In this document: in pieces, positions 26,358 to 35,589 of the stretch
How positions within the stretch are numbered: the first letter of the stretch is position 1
Layout of the letters: each line of letters opens with the position of its first letter
NCBI RefSeq assembly: GCF_030687895.1
Contig: NZ_CP117452.1
Location: 5,759,501-5,823,500 of the forward strand
DNA: 64,000 nt
Source of the DNA: Pseudomonas sp. FP198
Lineage (GTDB): Bacteria; Pseudomonadota; Gammaproteobacteria; Pseudomonadales; Pseudomonadaceae
Direction: 5' to 3'
The notes under the pieces: generated by a model
Seen by the model: the letters and a program-made list of their open reading frames with translations, nothing else
What the model was told of the DNA's origin: nothing
Database searches by the model: none
Position numbers and translations under genes: made by a program

Positions 26358-27773
26358 TTACAGGCCTGCGTGGGCGGCAATGGCGGCGGCGATGGCCAGG
26401 GCCAGCTCTTCGGGTTTGCGCTTGATCGAGTAATTGGTCAGTTCGGGATGGCTTTCAACAAAGCTGGTGTTGAACTGGCCGCTGCGGAATTCCGGATTGC
26501 GCAGGATCTCCTGGTAATACGCGGCGGTGGTCTTGACCCCCTGCAGGCGCATGTCATCCAGGGCGCGCAGGCCACGGTCCATCGCTTCTTCCCAAGTCAG
26601 CGCCCAGACCACCAGTTTCAGGCACATCGAATCGTAGAACGGCGGAATGGTGTAGCCGGTATAGATCGCCGTGTCGGTGCGCACCCCAGGGCCACCCGGT
26701 GCGTAATAGCGGGTGATCTTGCCGAAGCTGGGCAGGAAGTTGTTTTTCGGGTCTTCGGCGTTGATGCGGAACTGCAACGCAAAGCCCCGGTGCTGGATGT
26801 CTTCCTGCTTGACCGACAATGGCAGCCCGGAGGCGATGCGGATCTGCTCGCGAACGATGTCGATACCGGTGATTTCTTCGGTGATGGTGTGTTCCACCTG
26901 CACCCGGGTGTTCATCTCCATGAAGTACACCTCGCCCTCGGCGAGCAGGAACTCCACGGTGCCGGCGTTTTCGTAGCCCACGGCCTTGGCGGCGCGCACC
27001 GACAGGTCGCCGATGTAGGCGCGCTGCTCAGGTGTCAGCTGCGGGCTCGGAGCAATTTCGATCAGTTTCTGGTTACGGCGCTGGATCGAGCAATCCCGTT
27101 CGAACAGATGCACCACGTTGCCGAAACTGTCACCGAGGATCTGCGCTTCAATGTGCTTGGGATTGACGATGCATTTTTCCAGGAACACTTCCGCCGAGCC
27201 GAACGCCTTGGTGGCTTCGGAGATAACGCGCGGGAAGGCCTGTTCGAGTTCTTCGCGACTGTTACAACGGCGGATACCACGGCCACCACCGCCGGAAGTA
27301 GCCTTGAGCATGACCGGGTAACCGATCCGATCACCTTCGGTCAGGGCCTCTTCGATGCCCGACACGTTGCCCTCGGTGCCTGGGGTCACCGGCACGCCGG
27401 CCTTGATCATGCTGCGGCGCGCTTCGGTCTTGTCGCCCATGCGGCGGATGACCTCCGCCGACGGGCCAATGAATTTGATCCCGCGCTCGGCGCAGATGTC
27501 CGCCAGTTCGGCATTTTCCGAGAGAAAGCCGTAGCCGGGGTGCAACGCGTCGCAGCCGGTTTCCACCGCCAGGTTCACCAGTTTGCGCGGATTGAGGTAG
27601 CCGGCCAGCGGATCGGCGCCGATGCTGTGGGCCTCGTCCGCACGCTTGACATGCAAGGCATGGCGGTCGGCGTCGGAATAGACCGCGACCGAGCGAATGC
27701 CCATTTCGGCGCAAGCGCGCACGATTCGGACGGCAATCTCACCGCGGTTGGCGATCAGGATTTTTGTTATCAA
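26358..27773 (-). CDS. pycA: Pyruvate carboxylase subunit A (biotin carboxylase)
   Basis: A 471-residue ATP-grasp biotin carboxylase that carboxylates the biotin of PycB with ATP and bicarbonate. KILIANRGEIAVRIVRAC starts the fold. Later come KATSGGGGRGIRRC (ATP loop), EMNTRVQVEHTITEEITG (metal and catalytic Arg region) and the C-terminal lid. The conserved N-terminus fixes the start at a TTG codon (27771-27773), preceded by AAGGGA at 8 bp. The family's usual length of 471 agrees. It lies 12 bp upstream of pycB. The LysR gene on the other side is divergent and probably regulates it. Confidence 0.94.
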   Translation of the reverse strand: MITKILIANRGEIAVRIVRACAEMGIRSVAVYSDADRHALHVKRADEAHSIGADPLAGYLNPRKLVNLAVETGCDALHPGYGFLSENAELADICAERGIKFIGPSAEVIRRMGDKTEARRSMIKAGVPVTPGTEGNVSGIEEALTEGDRIGYPVMLKATSGGGGRGIRRCNSREELEQAFPRVISEATKAFGSAEVFLEKCIVNPKHIEAQILGDSFGNVVHLFERDCSIQRRNQKLIEIAPSPQLTPEQRAYIGDLSVRAAKAVGYENAGTVEFLLAEGEVYFMEMNTRVQVEHTITEEITGIDIVREQIRIASGLPLSVKQEDIQHRGFALQFRINAEDPKNNFLPSFGKITRYYAPGGPGVRTDTAIYTGYTIPPFYDSMCLKLVVWALTWEEAMDRGLRALDDMRLQGVKTTAAYYQEILRNPEFRSGQFNTSFVESHPELTNYSIKRKPEELALAIAAAIAAHAGL

Positions 27774-27877
27774 TTGGAGGTTCCCTTGAGCCGGTGATAC
27801 CCACGGCCTGAGGTCCAGGCCGATGTGACCAGATGTAACAATTGGTCGCAGCTCCACACTAGTCCCGGTCGTTGATT

Positions 27878-27925
27878 AACAAAAATGAATATTTGTTGGG
27901 TCGTGCATAAGCAAAGACTTATAGT
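27878..27925. promoter_or_regulatory. pycA-pycR divergent control region with two dyads
   Basis: AACAAA-N8-TTTGTT (27878-27897) and ATAAG-N6-CTTAT (27907-27922) are 10 bp apart. The second overlaps TATAGT (27920-27925), a -10 match that has TTGGGT 18 bp upstream. This fits a LysR regulator that binds beside and over its own promoter. Confidence 0.5.
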
Positions 27926-27959
27926 CGTCGTGCCCGCCCCCGCCCCGAGAGCCAGAAAT

Positions 27960-28922
27960 ATGCGTAAGTCATTGATGCGTATGACATTGCGTCAACTGCA
28001 GATTTTCAATGAGGTGTGCGACCTGAGGTCATACAGCCGCGCGGCTGATGAAATGTCTCTAACACAACCGGCCGTTAGCCTACAGATTCGATCCCTCGAA
28101 GAGCTGATTGGCCAGCCGCTGTTTGAGTACGTCGGAAAAAAACTCTACATGACCGAAGCGGCCGAAGCCCTGCAACGCGCCAGTCGGGATATCTTCGGGC
28201 GGCTGGAGAACCTCGACATGCAGCTTTCGGACATGCAGGGTTCACTGCAGGGGCAATTGAAGCTGGCGGTAGAGTCCAGTGCCAAATATTTCGTCCCGCA
28301 CCTGTTCGCCGCGTTCAAGCGCCAACATCCCGAGGTGAATCTGAACCTCACCGTGGTCAATCGCGGCCAGGTAATCCGACGCCTTTCAGACAACCGTGAC
28401 GATCTGGTGATCATGTCGATGGTGCCCCAGGACATGGGCCTGGAATTCCTGCCATTTCTGAACAACCCGATCGTTGCCGTGGCGCCACCCGACCATCCGC
28501 TTTGCCACATCGGCCCGCTGCGTCTGCAGGACCTGGAACCTTATACGCTGCTGTTGCGCGAGCCCGGTTCGGGCACGCGGCTGGCGTGCGAGGAGTATTT
28601 CAAGGAGAAGCGGGTGCATTTCACCCAGACGCTGGAAGTGGCGTCGGCGGAGGCCCAGCGCGAGTGCGTGGTGGCCGGGCTGGGCGTGGCGCTGTTGACG
28701 CGCCACGCCGTAAGCCGCGAGCTAAGCTCCGGCGCACTCATCGAGTTGCCGGTGGAGGAGTTGCCGCTGTACCGCAGCTGGTGCCTGGTGCAGGCCAGGG
28801 CTAAGCGCTTGTCACCGGTGGCTCATGCCTTTCTGGCATTCGTGCGCGGCGAACGCGCCCAGATTATCGCCCTGGTTGAGCGTTTCGACGGGAAGCCGCC
28901 GGCGCTGCCTGCCAGTAATTGA
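27960..28922 (+). CDS. pycR: LysR-type regulator of pyruvate carboxylase (PycR)
   Basis: A 320-residue LysR protein. The helix-turn-helix contains LRQLQIFNEVCDLRSYSRAA and TQPAVSLQIRSLEELIG. The rest is the substrate-binding effector domain, resembling CbbR/CysB-like LysR members (LAVESSAKYFVPHLFAAFKR). Divergence from pycAB matches the arrangement of PycR in P. aeruginosa. ATG at 27960 has a weak GAGAG site. Starts at 27975 and 27981 are possible. Its last 59 bp overlap, on the other strand, the small gene at 28864. Confidence 0.9.
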   Translation: MRKSLMRMTLRQLQIFNEVCDLRSYSRAADEMSLTQPAVSLQIRSLEELIGQPLFEYVGKKLYMTEAAEALQRASRDIFGRLENLDMQLSDMQGSLQGQLKLAVESSAKYFVPHLFAAFKRQHPEVNLNLTVVNRGQVIRRLSDNRDDLVIMSMVPQDMGLEFLPFLNNPIVAVAPPDHPLCHIGPLRLQDLEPYTLLLREPGSGTRLACEEYFKEKRVHFTQTLEVASAEAQRECVVAGLGVALLTRHAVSRELSSGALIELPVEELPLYRSWCLVQARAKRLSPVAHAFLAFVRGERAQIIALVERFDGKPPALPASN

Positions 28923-29073
28923 ACTCTACGGCGTCAGGAAATTCGCTGATTTCTGCCAGAAGCTGCCGTTGCTCATAGCGATCTTCGATCGCACGGCGGA
29001 ACGCCATGCGGCGCTGGTCTTCCTGTTGGCGACGGGTTTTGGCGGCGCTGCGGTCTTCGTAGGACTGGGTCAT
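28864..29073 (-). CDS. Small basic conserved hypothetical protein
   Basis: A 69-residue, highly charged protein: MTQSYEDRSAAKTRRQQEDQ followed by Arg/Glu-rich helix sequence and EFPDAVEFNYW. GGGAG sits 7 bp before the ATG, a strong ribosome binding site, which argues that it is real. The site is inside an inverted repeat (29080-29102). Its 3' end is antisense to the end of pycR. It has no membrane segment. I do not recognise a function. It resembles small Arg/Gln-rich helical proteins that Pseudomonas genomes annotate as hypothetical. Confidence 0.65.
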   Translation of the reverse strand: MTQSYEDRSAAKTRRQQEDQRRMAFRRAIEDRYEQRQLLAEISEFPDAVEFNYWQAAPAASRRNAQPGR

Positions 29074-29079
29074 GTCGAG

Positions 29080-29102
29080 ACTCCCAAGACGTATACGGGA
29101 GT
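29080..29102 (-). promoter_or_regulatory. Inverted repeat over the small gene's ribosome binding site
   Basis: ACTCCC-N11-GGGAGT. On the minus strand the GGGAG Shine-Dalgarno is paired in this stem, so folding may limit translation of the small protein at 28864. Confidence 0.45.
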
Positions 29103-29203
29103 TACAAGATGACGGCGCGGGATGACGCTTTGGCGGCGCGAGCGTTACAGAACGATGAATTCGCAGGATGCTCCATCGAAGCCTACAACCCCGGGATCAG
29201 AGT

Positions 29204-30070
29204 TCAGTCATCCAGCGCCTTCACCGACTTGGGCGACAACCGCAAGCTGCGAAGGCTGCGCTTCACACTCTTGAGGTGATTGACCAGGCTCGGGCCGCGC
29301 GCCATGGCGACACCCATGGCCAACACGTCAATAACCACCAGATGCGCGATGCGCGAGGTCAATGGCGTGTAGATTTCCGTGTCTTCATGCACGTCGATCG
29401 CCAGGTTCACCGTCGACAATTCAGCCAATGGCGTCTGGCTCGGGCACAAGGTGATCAGCGAGGCACCGCTTTCGCGTACCAGGTTCGCAGTGATCAACAA
29501 GTCCTTGGAGCGTCCCGACTGGGAAATACAGATTGCCACGTCGGTAGGCTTCAACGTGACCGCCGACATTGCCTGCATGTGTGGATCGGAATAGGCCGCC
29601 GCCGTGAGCAGCAGACGGAAGAACTTGTGCTGGGCATCGGCCGCGACCGCGCCAGAAGCACCAAAACCATAGAACTCGACACGTTGGGCCTGGGACATGG
29701 CCGTGACCGCTTTCTGCAACGCCACCGGATCGAGCTTCTCGCGAACTTCCATCAGGGTGTGTAGGGTCGTGTCGAAGATTTTCAGGCTGTAATCGGCGAC
29801 CGAATCGTCTTCATGAATCGCGAACTGGCCAAAACTCGCACCCGCCGCCAGGCTCTGCGCCAATTTGAGCTTCAGGTCCTGGAAACCCGAACAACCAATC
29901 GCGCGGCAAAAGCGCACGATGGTCGGCTCGCTGATGCCGACGCTATGGGCCAGGTCGGCCATGGAACTGTGCATCACAGCCGCAGGATCAAGCAGTACAT
30001 GATCGGCGACCTTCAGTTCCGACTTGCGTAGCAGATGGCGCGACTGGGCGATGTGTTGCAACAGGTTCAA
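29204..30070 (-). CDS. MurR/RpiR family regulator, HexR-like
   Basis: A 288-residue regulator. An N-terminal RpiR helix-turn-helix (MADLAHSVGISEPTIVRFCR) is followed by a SIS sugar-phosphate domain (RVEFYGFGASGAVAADAQHK, CISQSGRSKDLLITA). HexR binds the Entner-Doudoroff intermediate KDPG and represses central sugar genes. This protein is similar in architecture but lies away from zwf-pgl-eda, so it may be a paralogue with another sugar-phosphate ligand. A TGTAGT-N3-ACTACA operator lies just upstream and suggests autoregulation. Its place beside pycAB suggests a link to the pyruvate node. Confidence 0.9.
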   Translation of the reverse strand: MNLLQHIAQSRHLLRKSELKVADHVLLDPAAVMHSSMADLAHSVGISEPTIVRFCRAIGCSGFQDLKLKLAQSLAAGASFGQFAIHEDDSVADYSLKIFDTTLHTLMEVREKLDPVALQKAVTAMSQAQRVEFYGFGASGAVAADAQHKFFRLLLTAAAYSDPHMQAMSAVTLKPTDVAICISQSGRSKDLLITANLVRESGASLITLCPSQTPLAELSTVNLAIDVHEDTEIYTPLTSRIAHLVVIDVLAMGVAMARGPSLVNHLKSVKRSLRSLRLSPKSVKALDD

Positions 30071-30116
30071 AGGACTGGACTCTTGTTATGGGGCGGGTGC
30101 CGGGATGTAGCAAGCT

Positions 30117-30131
30117 TGTAGTTATACTACA
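30117..30131. promoter_or_regulatory. HexR-like palindromic operator
   Basis: TGTAGTTATACTACA has perfect 6 bp arms around TAT and lies 47 bp upstream of the RpiR-type start. On the minus strand it contains TATAAC, a possible -10, so a bound repressor would block that promoter. The form is close to the TTGT-N-ACAA type described for HexR. Confidence 0.6.
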
Positions 30132-30265
30132 GGAATTGGCTTTCTGCCCGCCCAATACGTAACTGAATTGGCCTTGTTCCCCCTTGTTTTGGCGGGGGAC
30201 GCTTCGTGTAGCCGGTACGAAGGCTAGCCATCGCAGGACCTCGAGCCCTTTGCTACCAAGCAGTC

Positions 30266-33130
30266 TTATTTCTGCTCGAGCATCAGGCGGGCCAGGCCTT
30301 CGGCCCCCACCGGTCGGCTGATGAGATAGCCTTGAACCTCGTCGCATTGCTCGTTTTTCAGAAAATCCAGCTGCTCCTGCCGCTCGACACCTTCGGCCAC
30401 TACCTTGAGCGACAGCCCATGAGCCATTGCGATGATTGCCCGGGTGATGGCTGCGTCCTCCCCGCCCTCCGCCAGGCCACGAACAAATGCCTGGTCGATC
30501 TTCACGTAATCCACCGGAATACGCTTGAGATAGCTCAGCGAAGAATAGCCGGTGCCAAAGTCATCAATCGCCAGCTTGACCCCAAGATCACGCAGTTGCT
30601 GGAACGTCGCGATGATGTGTTCGACGCTGTCGAGCAACTGGCTCTCGGTCAGCTCCAGCTCCAGGTATTGCGGAGCCAGGCCGGTCTCCTCCAACACCTG
30701 GCGTACAAGACTGACCAGTTTTCCCTGGCGCAACTGATGCACCGAGAGATTGACTGACACCCTGATAGGCGCAAGCCCCTGGCGCTGCCATTCGCACGCC
30801 TGCCAGCAGGCCTGGCGGAGCACGAATTCGCCTATCGGTCCGATCAGCCCGGTCTCCTCGGCCAAGCCGATGAAGTCAGCGGGTGGAATCTGGCCCATGG
30901 TCGGATGATCCCAACGCACCAGCGCTTCGGCTGCGTTCAGGCGGCCAGTCGTCAGGCACAATTTGGGTTGGTAGAAAACGCTCAGTTGCTGTTCCTCAAG
31001 CGCCTTGCGCAATTGGTTCTCCAATTGCAGACGTTCCAGCGTGCTGGCCTGAAGGCTGTCGGTATAGAACTGGAAGCTATTGCCGCCCAGGTGCTTGGCG
31101 TGTTGCATGGCCATGTTCGCCTGGCTGACCAACGTGGAGATTTCCCGGGCGTTGTCGGGCAACAGGCTGATGCCGATCGAAGCGCTGACCACCAGCTCAT
31201 GTCCCTCGATCGTCAGTGGCAGCCGCAGCTTGGCAGACAGCCGGGTCGCTACCCTCGCCAGGCTGGAAAGATTGCCATAGGCGTCGAACAACACGGCGAA
31301 CTCGTCTCCGGACAACCTGGCAATGGTGTCGGCTTCCGGCAACGCATTGATCAGGCGGCGGGCCATCTTCTGCAGCAACTGGTCGGCGATGTCGTGGCCG
31401 AGGCTATCATTGAGCAACTTGAAGCGATCAAGGTTGATGTGCAGCAGTGCCAGGCTGCGGCGCCCGCCCTGGCGAACCCGTTGATGGGCTTCGTGCAGGC
31501 GTTCGCGGAACAGCGAACGGTTGGCCAATCCGGTCAGCTCGTCGTAATGAGTGAGGTAGCGCATCCGCTCCTCGGATTCGCGGCGGGCCGATAGATCGGC
31601 GAAGAAGCCCACCACATGGCTGACTTTTCCTCGCAGATCACGCACCACATTCAACTGCAACCACTGCGGATAGAGTTCACCGTTGGCCCGCGCTTCCACG
31701 AGCTCGCCTTGCCAGGTGCCATGCTGCTTGAGGGCCTGGCGAATGATTGGATAGTGCCGGCGTGCATCGCGACTGCAGGGCAGGTCGACCACGCTGCGCC
31801 CCAGCATGTCGGCGATATCGAAGCCGGTAACCCGGGCGAACGCCTGGTTGGCGGCCAGCAACGCGTAGTTGGGGTCGAAAATCACAATGCCTTCGCTGGC
31901 CGCTTCAAAGACCGTGGCCGCCAGTTGCCGCTGTTGTTCAAGCTCTTTGCTGGCGCTGATGTCTCGCCGTGTGCCGACCATGCGCAGTACCCGACCGCTC
32001 GCGCTGCGCTCCACCGCCCGGCCACGGTCTTCGATCCAGACCCAATGGCCGTCGCCATGACGAACGCGGTATTCGATCTGGTAATCCTCGCTGCGGCCCT
32101 TGAGATGCTCGACCAGGGCACGCTTGAGCGCCGGAAGATCCTGCGGATGCAGGCGCGGGGTGAGATGACTGAGCATGGCCGTTATGTACTCGGGTTCCAG
32201 GCCAAACAGCTCCTTGAGTTGGGTGTGATGGACCTCATCGGTCTGCAGGTTCCAATCCCACAACCCCAACTCACTGGCCTTGAGCGCCAGTGCCAGGCGT
32301 GCTTCGCTTTTACTCAGCGCCTGGCTGGCCGCCTCCAGTTCAAGGCTGCGCTGTGCGACCCGCGCCTCCAGGCCAACCTGCGCCGTACGCAGCTGGGCTT
32401 CGGCAGAACGGCGTTGTTCGACCTCCCGGGCCAATGCCTCGTTAAGCTGGGCGCCGCGGGCTTGTGCTTGCTGCAGATGCTCGATCAGGGCCTGGTTCTG
32501 GAACCGGCGCAGCATGCCGTTCCGTATCAGCCGATTGACCTGCCAGGCCACCACACTCAGCGAAACCAACACCACCAGCCCAAGCCAGCCCCAGCCACGC
32601 TGCTGCTCGTCGCCGCCCCAGAAGAGATAACCGATGGCCGGCAACAGGCAGGGCAAGGTAAAGGACAGGAACCCCGCAAGGCTCACGGCATAAGCGACAC
32701 TCGCCGACAGCGTGGCCGCGCCGATCAGGCCGAATACCCAGGCCTGTTGCTGGAAGCTGTCCGCCGGGACCAGGGCAATACCGGCCCCGGCCAGTGTCAG
32801 GCCGGTCATGGCCGAACCCAGCAGGAACATGCGCAACCAGATCGGGTGCGCCTGGCGGCTTGGTATCGCCGAGTCGAACGCGGCCACCTGAATCACCCGC
32901 AACGCCACCAGCGACAGCAACCAGACCAACCAGACGCTGACCAGGAAGTAGCGCGACGGCGTCCATAACAGCGCCGCGCACACCAGCCCGTTGAGCAGCA
33001 TGAACAGCGTGGGCAGCAGCGAACCCTGATATAACAATCTGGTGCGTTCGACGGCCATTTCCGTGGCGTACTGCTTGCAGATGAGGCGCGGCTCCACGCA
33101 GGGCCCCGCCAGATCGGAACTGGAGGTCAT
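30266..33130 (-). CDS. Membrane GGDEF-EAL protein with PAS domains
   Basis: A 954-residue c-di-GMP signalling protein. Residues about 35-200 form five or six helices (a MASE-like sensor). A coiled coil at 215-275 follows, then two PAS domains (about 280-395 and 400-520). The cyclase domain at about 530-690 has DELTGLANRSLF and LSGDEFAVL, so the signature is S-G-D-E-F, a variant usually still active. The phosphodiesterase domain at about 700-945 has intact AEALVRW, DDFGTGYSSL and KIDQAFVRG. It is probably bifunctional or a phosphodiesterase. The matching gene in P. aeruginosa lies beside uvrD too. It is encoded divergently from uvrD. Confidence 0.93.
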   Translation of the reverse strand: MTSSSDLAGPCVEPRLICKQYATEMAVERTRLLYQGSLLPTLFMLLNGLVCAALLWTPSRYFLVSVWLVWLLSLVALRVIQVAAFDSAIPSRQAHPIWLRMFLLGSAMTGLTLAGAGIALVPADSFQQQAWVFGLIGAATLSASVAYAVSLAGFLSFTLPCLLPAIGYLFWGGDEQQRGWGWLGLVVLVSLSVVAWQVNRLIRNGMLRRFQNQALIEHLQQAQARGAQLNEALAREVEQRRSAEAQLRTAQVGLEARVAQRSLELEAASQALSKSEARLALALKASELGLWDWNLQTDEVHHTQLKELFGLEPEYITAMLSHLTPRLHPQDLPALKRALVEHLKGRSEDYQIEYRVRHGDGHWVWIEDRGRAVERSASGRVLRMVGTRRDISASKELEQQRQLAATVFEAASEGIVIFDPNYALLAANQAFARVTGFDIADMLGRSVVDLPCSRDARRHYPIIRQALKQHGTWQGELVEARANGELYPQWLQLNVVRDLRGKVSHVVGFFADLSARRESEERMRYLTHYDELTGLANRSLFRERLHEAHQRVRQGGRRSLALLHINLDRFKLLNDSLGHDIADQLLQKMARRLINALPEADTIARLSGDEFAVLFDAYGNLSSLARVATRLSAKLRLPLTIEGHELVVSASIGISLLPDNAREISTLVSQANMAMQHAKHLGGNSFQFYTDSLQASTLERLQLENQLRKALEEQQLSVFYQPKLCLTTGRLNAAEALVRWDHPTMGQIPPADFIGLAEETGLIGPIGEFVLRQACWQACEWQRQGLAPIRVSVNLSVHQLRQGKLVSLVRQVLEETGLAPQYLELELTESQLLDSVEHIIATFQQLRDLGVKLAIDDFGTGYSSLSYLKRIPVDYVKIDQAFVRGLAEGGEDAAITRAIIAMAHGLSLKVVAEGVERQEQLDFLKNEQCDEVQGYLISRPVGAEGLARLMLEQK

Positions 33131-33356
33131 AGGCGATGTTCTTGTTCTTATTCAGGGGCGCGTGCTGCACCCGAAACGAGCACCGAGCATACACAAGCCA
33201 AAGGCCATCCCACACTGCTCCTGCTCATAAAAACAGCGAAAAAGTCGCGATTCCATTGGGTAATAACCTTGGAAAACGAGCCCCGCCCATGCTTGTAGGC
33301 GCTGACCAACCGGTCATCACCCAAGAGGCTTTTTATCGGCTGATGCAAAGCTCGGT

Positions 33357-33385
33357 TTGCCCGGGGTGACGCCGCACCCTAGAAT
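33357..33385 (+). promoter_or_regulatory. uvrD: uvrD promoter, predicted leaderless transcript
   Basis: TTGCCC and TAGAAT are separated by exactly 17 bp. With the usual 7 bp to the transcription start, the mRNA would begin at or next to the A of the uvrD ATG at 33392. No Shine-Dalgarno is present. Confidence 0.6.
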
Positions 33386-33391
33386 GCCTCG

Positions 33392-35572
33392 ATGCGCGAT
33401 GATCTCTCCCTTCTGCTGAATTCCCTGAACGACGCCCAACGCCAGGCAGTTGCTGCCTCCGTCGGTCGTCAATTGGTCCTGGCCGGTGCCGGCTCCGGCA
33501 AGACCCGAGTGCTGGTGCACCGTATCGCCTGGTTGATCCAGGTCGAGAACGCCTCGCCCCATTCGATCCTGTCGGTGACCTTCACCAACAAGGCCGCTGC
33601 CGAGATGCGCCATCGCATCGAGCAGTTGATGGGCCTCAACCCGGCCGGCATGTGGGTCGGCACGTTCCACGGCCTGGCGCACCGCCTGTTGCGTGCCCAT
33701 TGGCAGGAGGCCGGCCTGAGCCAGACCTTCCAGATCCTCGACAGCGATGACCAGCAGCGTCTGGTCAAGCGGGTCATCCGTGAACTGGGCCTGGACGAAC
33801 AGCGCTGGCCCGCCCGTCAGGCCCAGTGGTTCATCAACGGCCAGAAAGACGAAGGCCTGCGCCCGCAGCACATCCAGGCCAGTGGTGACCTGTTCCTGGC
33901 GACCATGCGCAGCATCTACGAAGCCTATGAAGCGGCATGCCAGCGCGCCGGGGTCATCGACTTTTCCGAGCTGCTGCTGCGAGCCCTGGACCTGTGGCGC
34001 GACCACCCAGGCCTGCTGGAGCACTATCAGAAACGCTTCCGGCATGTGCTGGTGGACGAATTCCAGGACACCAACGCGGTTCAGTACGCCTGGTTGCGCC
34101 TGCTGGCCAAGGGTGGCGACAGCCTGATGGTGGTGGGTGACGACGACCAGTCGATCTACGGCTGGCGCGGCGCCAAGATCGAAAATATCCATCAGTACTC
34201 GGCGGATTTCCCCGACGCCGAGGTCATCCGCCTGGAGCAGAACTACCGCTCCACCGCCGGTATCCTCAAGGCCGCCAACGCGTTGATCGCCAACAATACC
34301 GGGCGCCTGGGCAAGGAATTGTGGACCGACGGCGGCGAAGGCGAGGCGATCAATCTGTACGCCGCCTTCAATGAACACGATGAGGCCCGCTATGTGGTGG
34401 AAACCATCGAGAGCGCGTTGAAAACCGGCCTGGCTCGCAGCGATATCGCCATTCTCTATCGCTCCAACGCCCAATCGCGGGTGTTGGAAGAAGCCCTGCT
34501 GCGCGAACGGATCCCTTACCGGATCTATGGTGGCCAACGCTTCTTCGAGCGCGCGGAAATCAAGAACGCCATGGCCTACCTTCGCCTGATCGAAGGACGC
34601 GGCAACGACGCGGCCCTGGAGCGGGTGATCAACGTGCCTACCCGAGGCATCGGCGAGAAAACCGTCGAGGCGATTCGCGACCATGCGCGCCATAGCCACG
34701 TGTCAATGTGGGATGCCATGCGCCAACTGGTCGACAACAAAGGCGTTACCGGCCGCGCCGCCGGTGCCCTGAAGGCATTCATGGACTTGATCGAAGACCT
34801 GGCTGCCAAATGCGCCCAGATGCCGCTGCACTTGATGACCCAGACCGTCATCGAGCAGTCCGGCCTGATCGCTTACCACGAGGCGGAAAAAGGCGAGAAA
34901 GGCCAGGCGCGGGTGGAAAACCTCGAGGAATTGGTCAGCGCCGCGCGCAACTTCGAAAACACCGAAGAAGACGAAGACCTGTCCCCGTTGTCGGCTTTCC
35001 TCGGCCATGCCTCCCTGGAGGCCGGCGACACCCAGGCCGACGAGCATGAAGACAGCATTCAGCTGATGACGCTGCACAGCGCCAAGGGCCTGGAGTTCCC
35101 GTATGTGTTCCTGGTGGGCATGGAGGAAGGCCTGTTCCCTCACAAGATGAGCCTGGAGGAGCCGGGACGCCTCGAAGAGGAACGCCGCCTGGCCTACGTC
35201 GGTATCACCCGGGCCATGCAAAACCTGGTGCTGACCTACGCTGAAACCCGTCGCCTGTATGGCAGCGAGACCTACAACAAGGTGTCACGCTTCGTACGCG
35301 AAGTGCCGAAAGGCCTGATCCAGGAAGTACGCCTGTCCAACAGCGTCAGCCGACCATTCGGCGGCAACCAGCAAGGCACCAGCAGCCTGTTTGGCGGTAG
35401 CGACATTCCGGAAACCGGCTTCAGCCTCGGCCAGGCGGTGCGGCATTCGGTGTTTGGCGACGGCGTGATCCTCAATTTCGAAGGCGCCGGTGCCCAGGCC
35501 CGGGTCCAGGTGAACTTCAGCGAAGGCAGCAAATGGCTGATGCTGGGGTATGCGAAGCTGGAAGCGATCTAA
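33392..35572 (+). CDS. uvrD: DNA helicase II UvrD
   Basis: A 726-residue superfamily 1 helicase for nucleotide excision and mismatch repair. All motifs are visible: LAGAGSGKTRVLVHR (Walker A), VTFTNKAAAEMR (Ia), LVDEFQDTNAVQY (II), VVGDDDQSIYGWRGAK (III), LEQNYRST (IV), LMTLHSAKGLEFPYVFLVG (V) and AYVGITRAM (VI). The C-terminal Tudor-like tail ends with WLMLGYAKLEAI. The N-terminus MRDDLSLLLNSLNDAQ matches the family, so the start is firm although no ribosome binding site exists (see promoter entry). I see no LexA box nearby. Confidence 0.97.
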   Translation: MRDDLSLLLNSLNDAQRQAVAASVGRQLVLAGAGSGKTRVLVHRIAWLIQVENASPHSILSVTFTNKAAAEMRHRIEQLMGLNPAGMWVGTFHGLAHRLLRAHWQEAGLSQTFQILDSDDQQRLVKRVIRELGLDEQRWPARQAQWFINGQKDEGLRPQHIQASGDLFLATMRSIYEAYEAACQRAGVIDFSELLLRALDLWRDHPGLLEHYQKRFRHVLVDEFQDTNAVQYAWLRLLAKGGDSLMVVGDDDQSIYGWRGAKIENIHQYSADFPDAEVIRLEQNYRSTAGILKAANALIANNTGRLGKELWTDGGEGEAINLYAAFNEHDEARYVVETIESALKTGLARSDIAILYRSNAQSRVLEEALLRERIPYRIYGGQRFFERAEIKNAMAYLRLIEGRGNDAALERVINVPTRGIGEKTVEAIRDHARHSHVSMWDAMRQLVDNKGVTGRAAGALKAFMDLIEDLAAKCAQMPLHLMTQTVIEQSGLIAYHEAEKGEKGQARVENLEELVSAARNFENTEEDEDLSPLSAFLGHASLEAGDTQADEHEDSIQLMTLHSAKGLEFPYVFLVGMEEGLFPHKMSLEEPGRLEEERRLAYVGITRAMQNLVLTYAETRRLYGSETYNKVSRFVREVPKGLIQEVRLSNSVSRPFGGNQQGTSSLFGGSDIPETGFSLGQAVRHSVFGDGVILNFEGAGAQARVQVNFSEGSKWLMLGYAKLEAI

Positions 35573-35589
35573 AGATTTACATAGAAACC

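Noticed and set aside
24594..27797. A 1067-codon plus-strand frame opposite pycA/pycB
   Set aside because: Antisense of two well-supported genes, rich in His/Gly/Leu typical of reversed GC-rich codons. No start signal.
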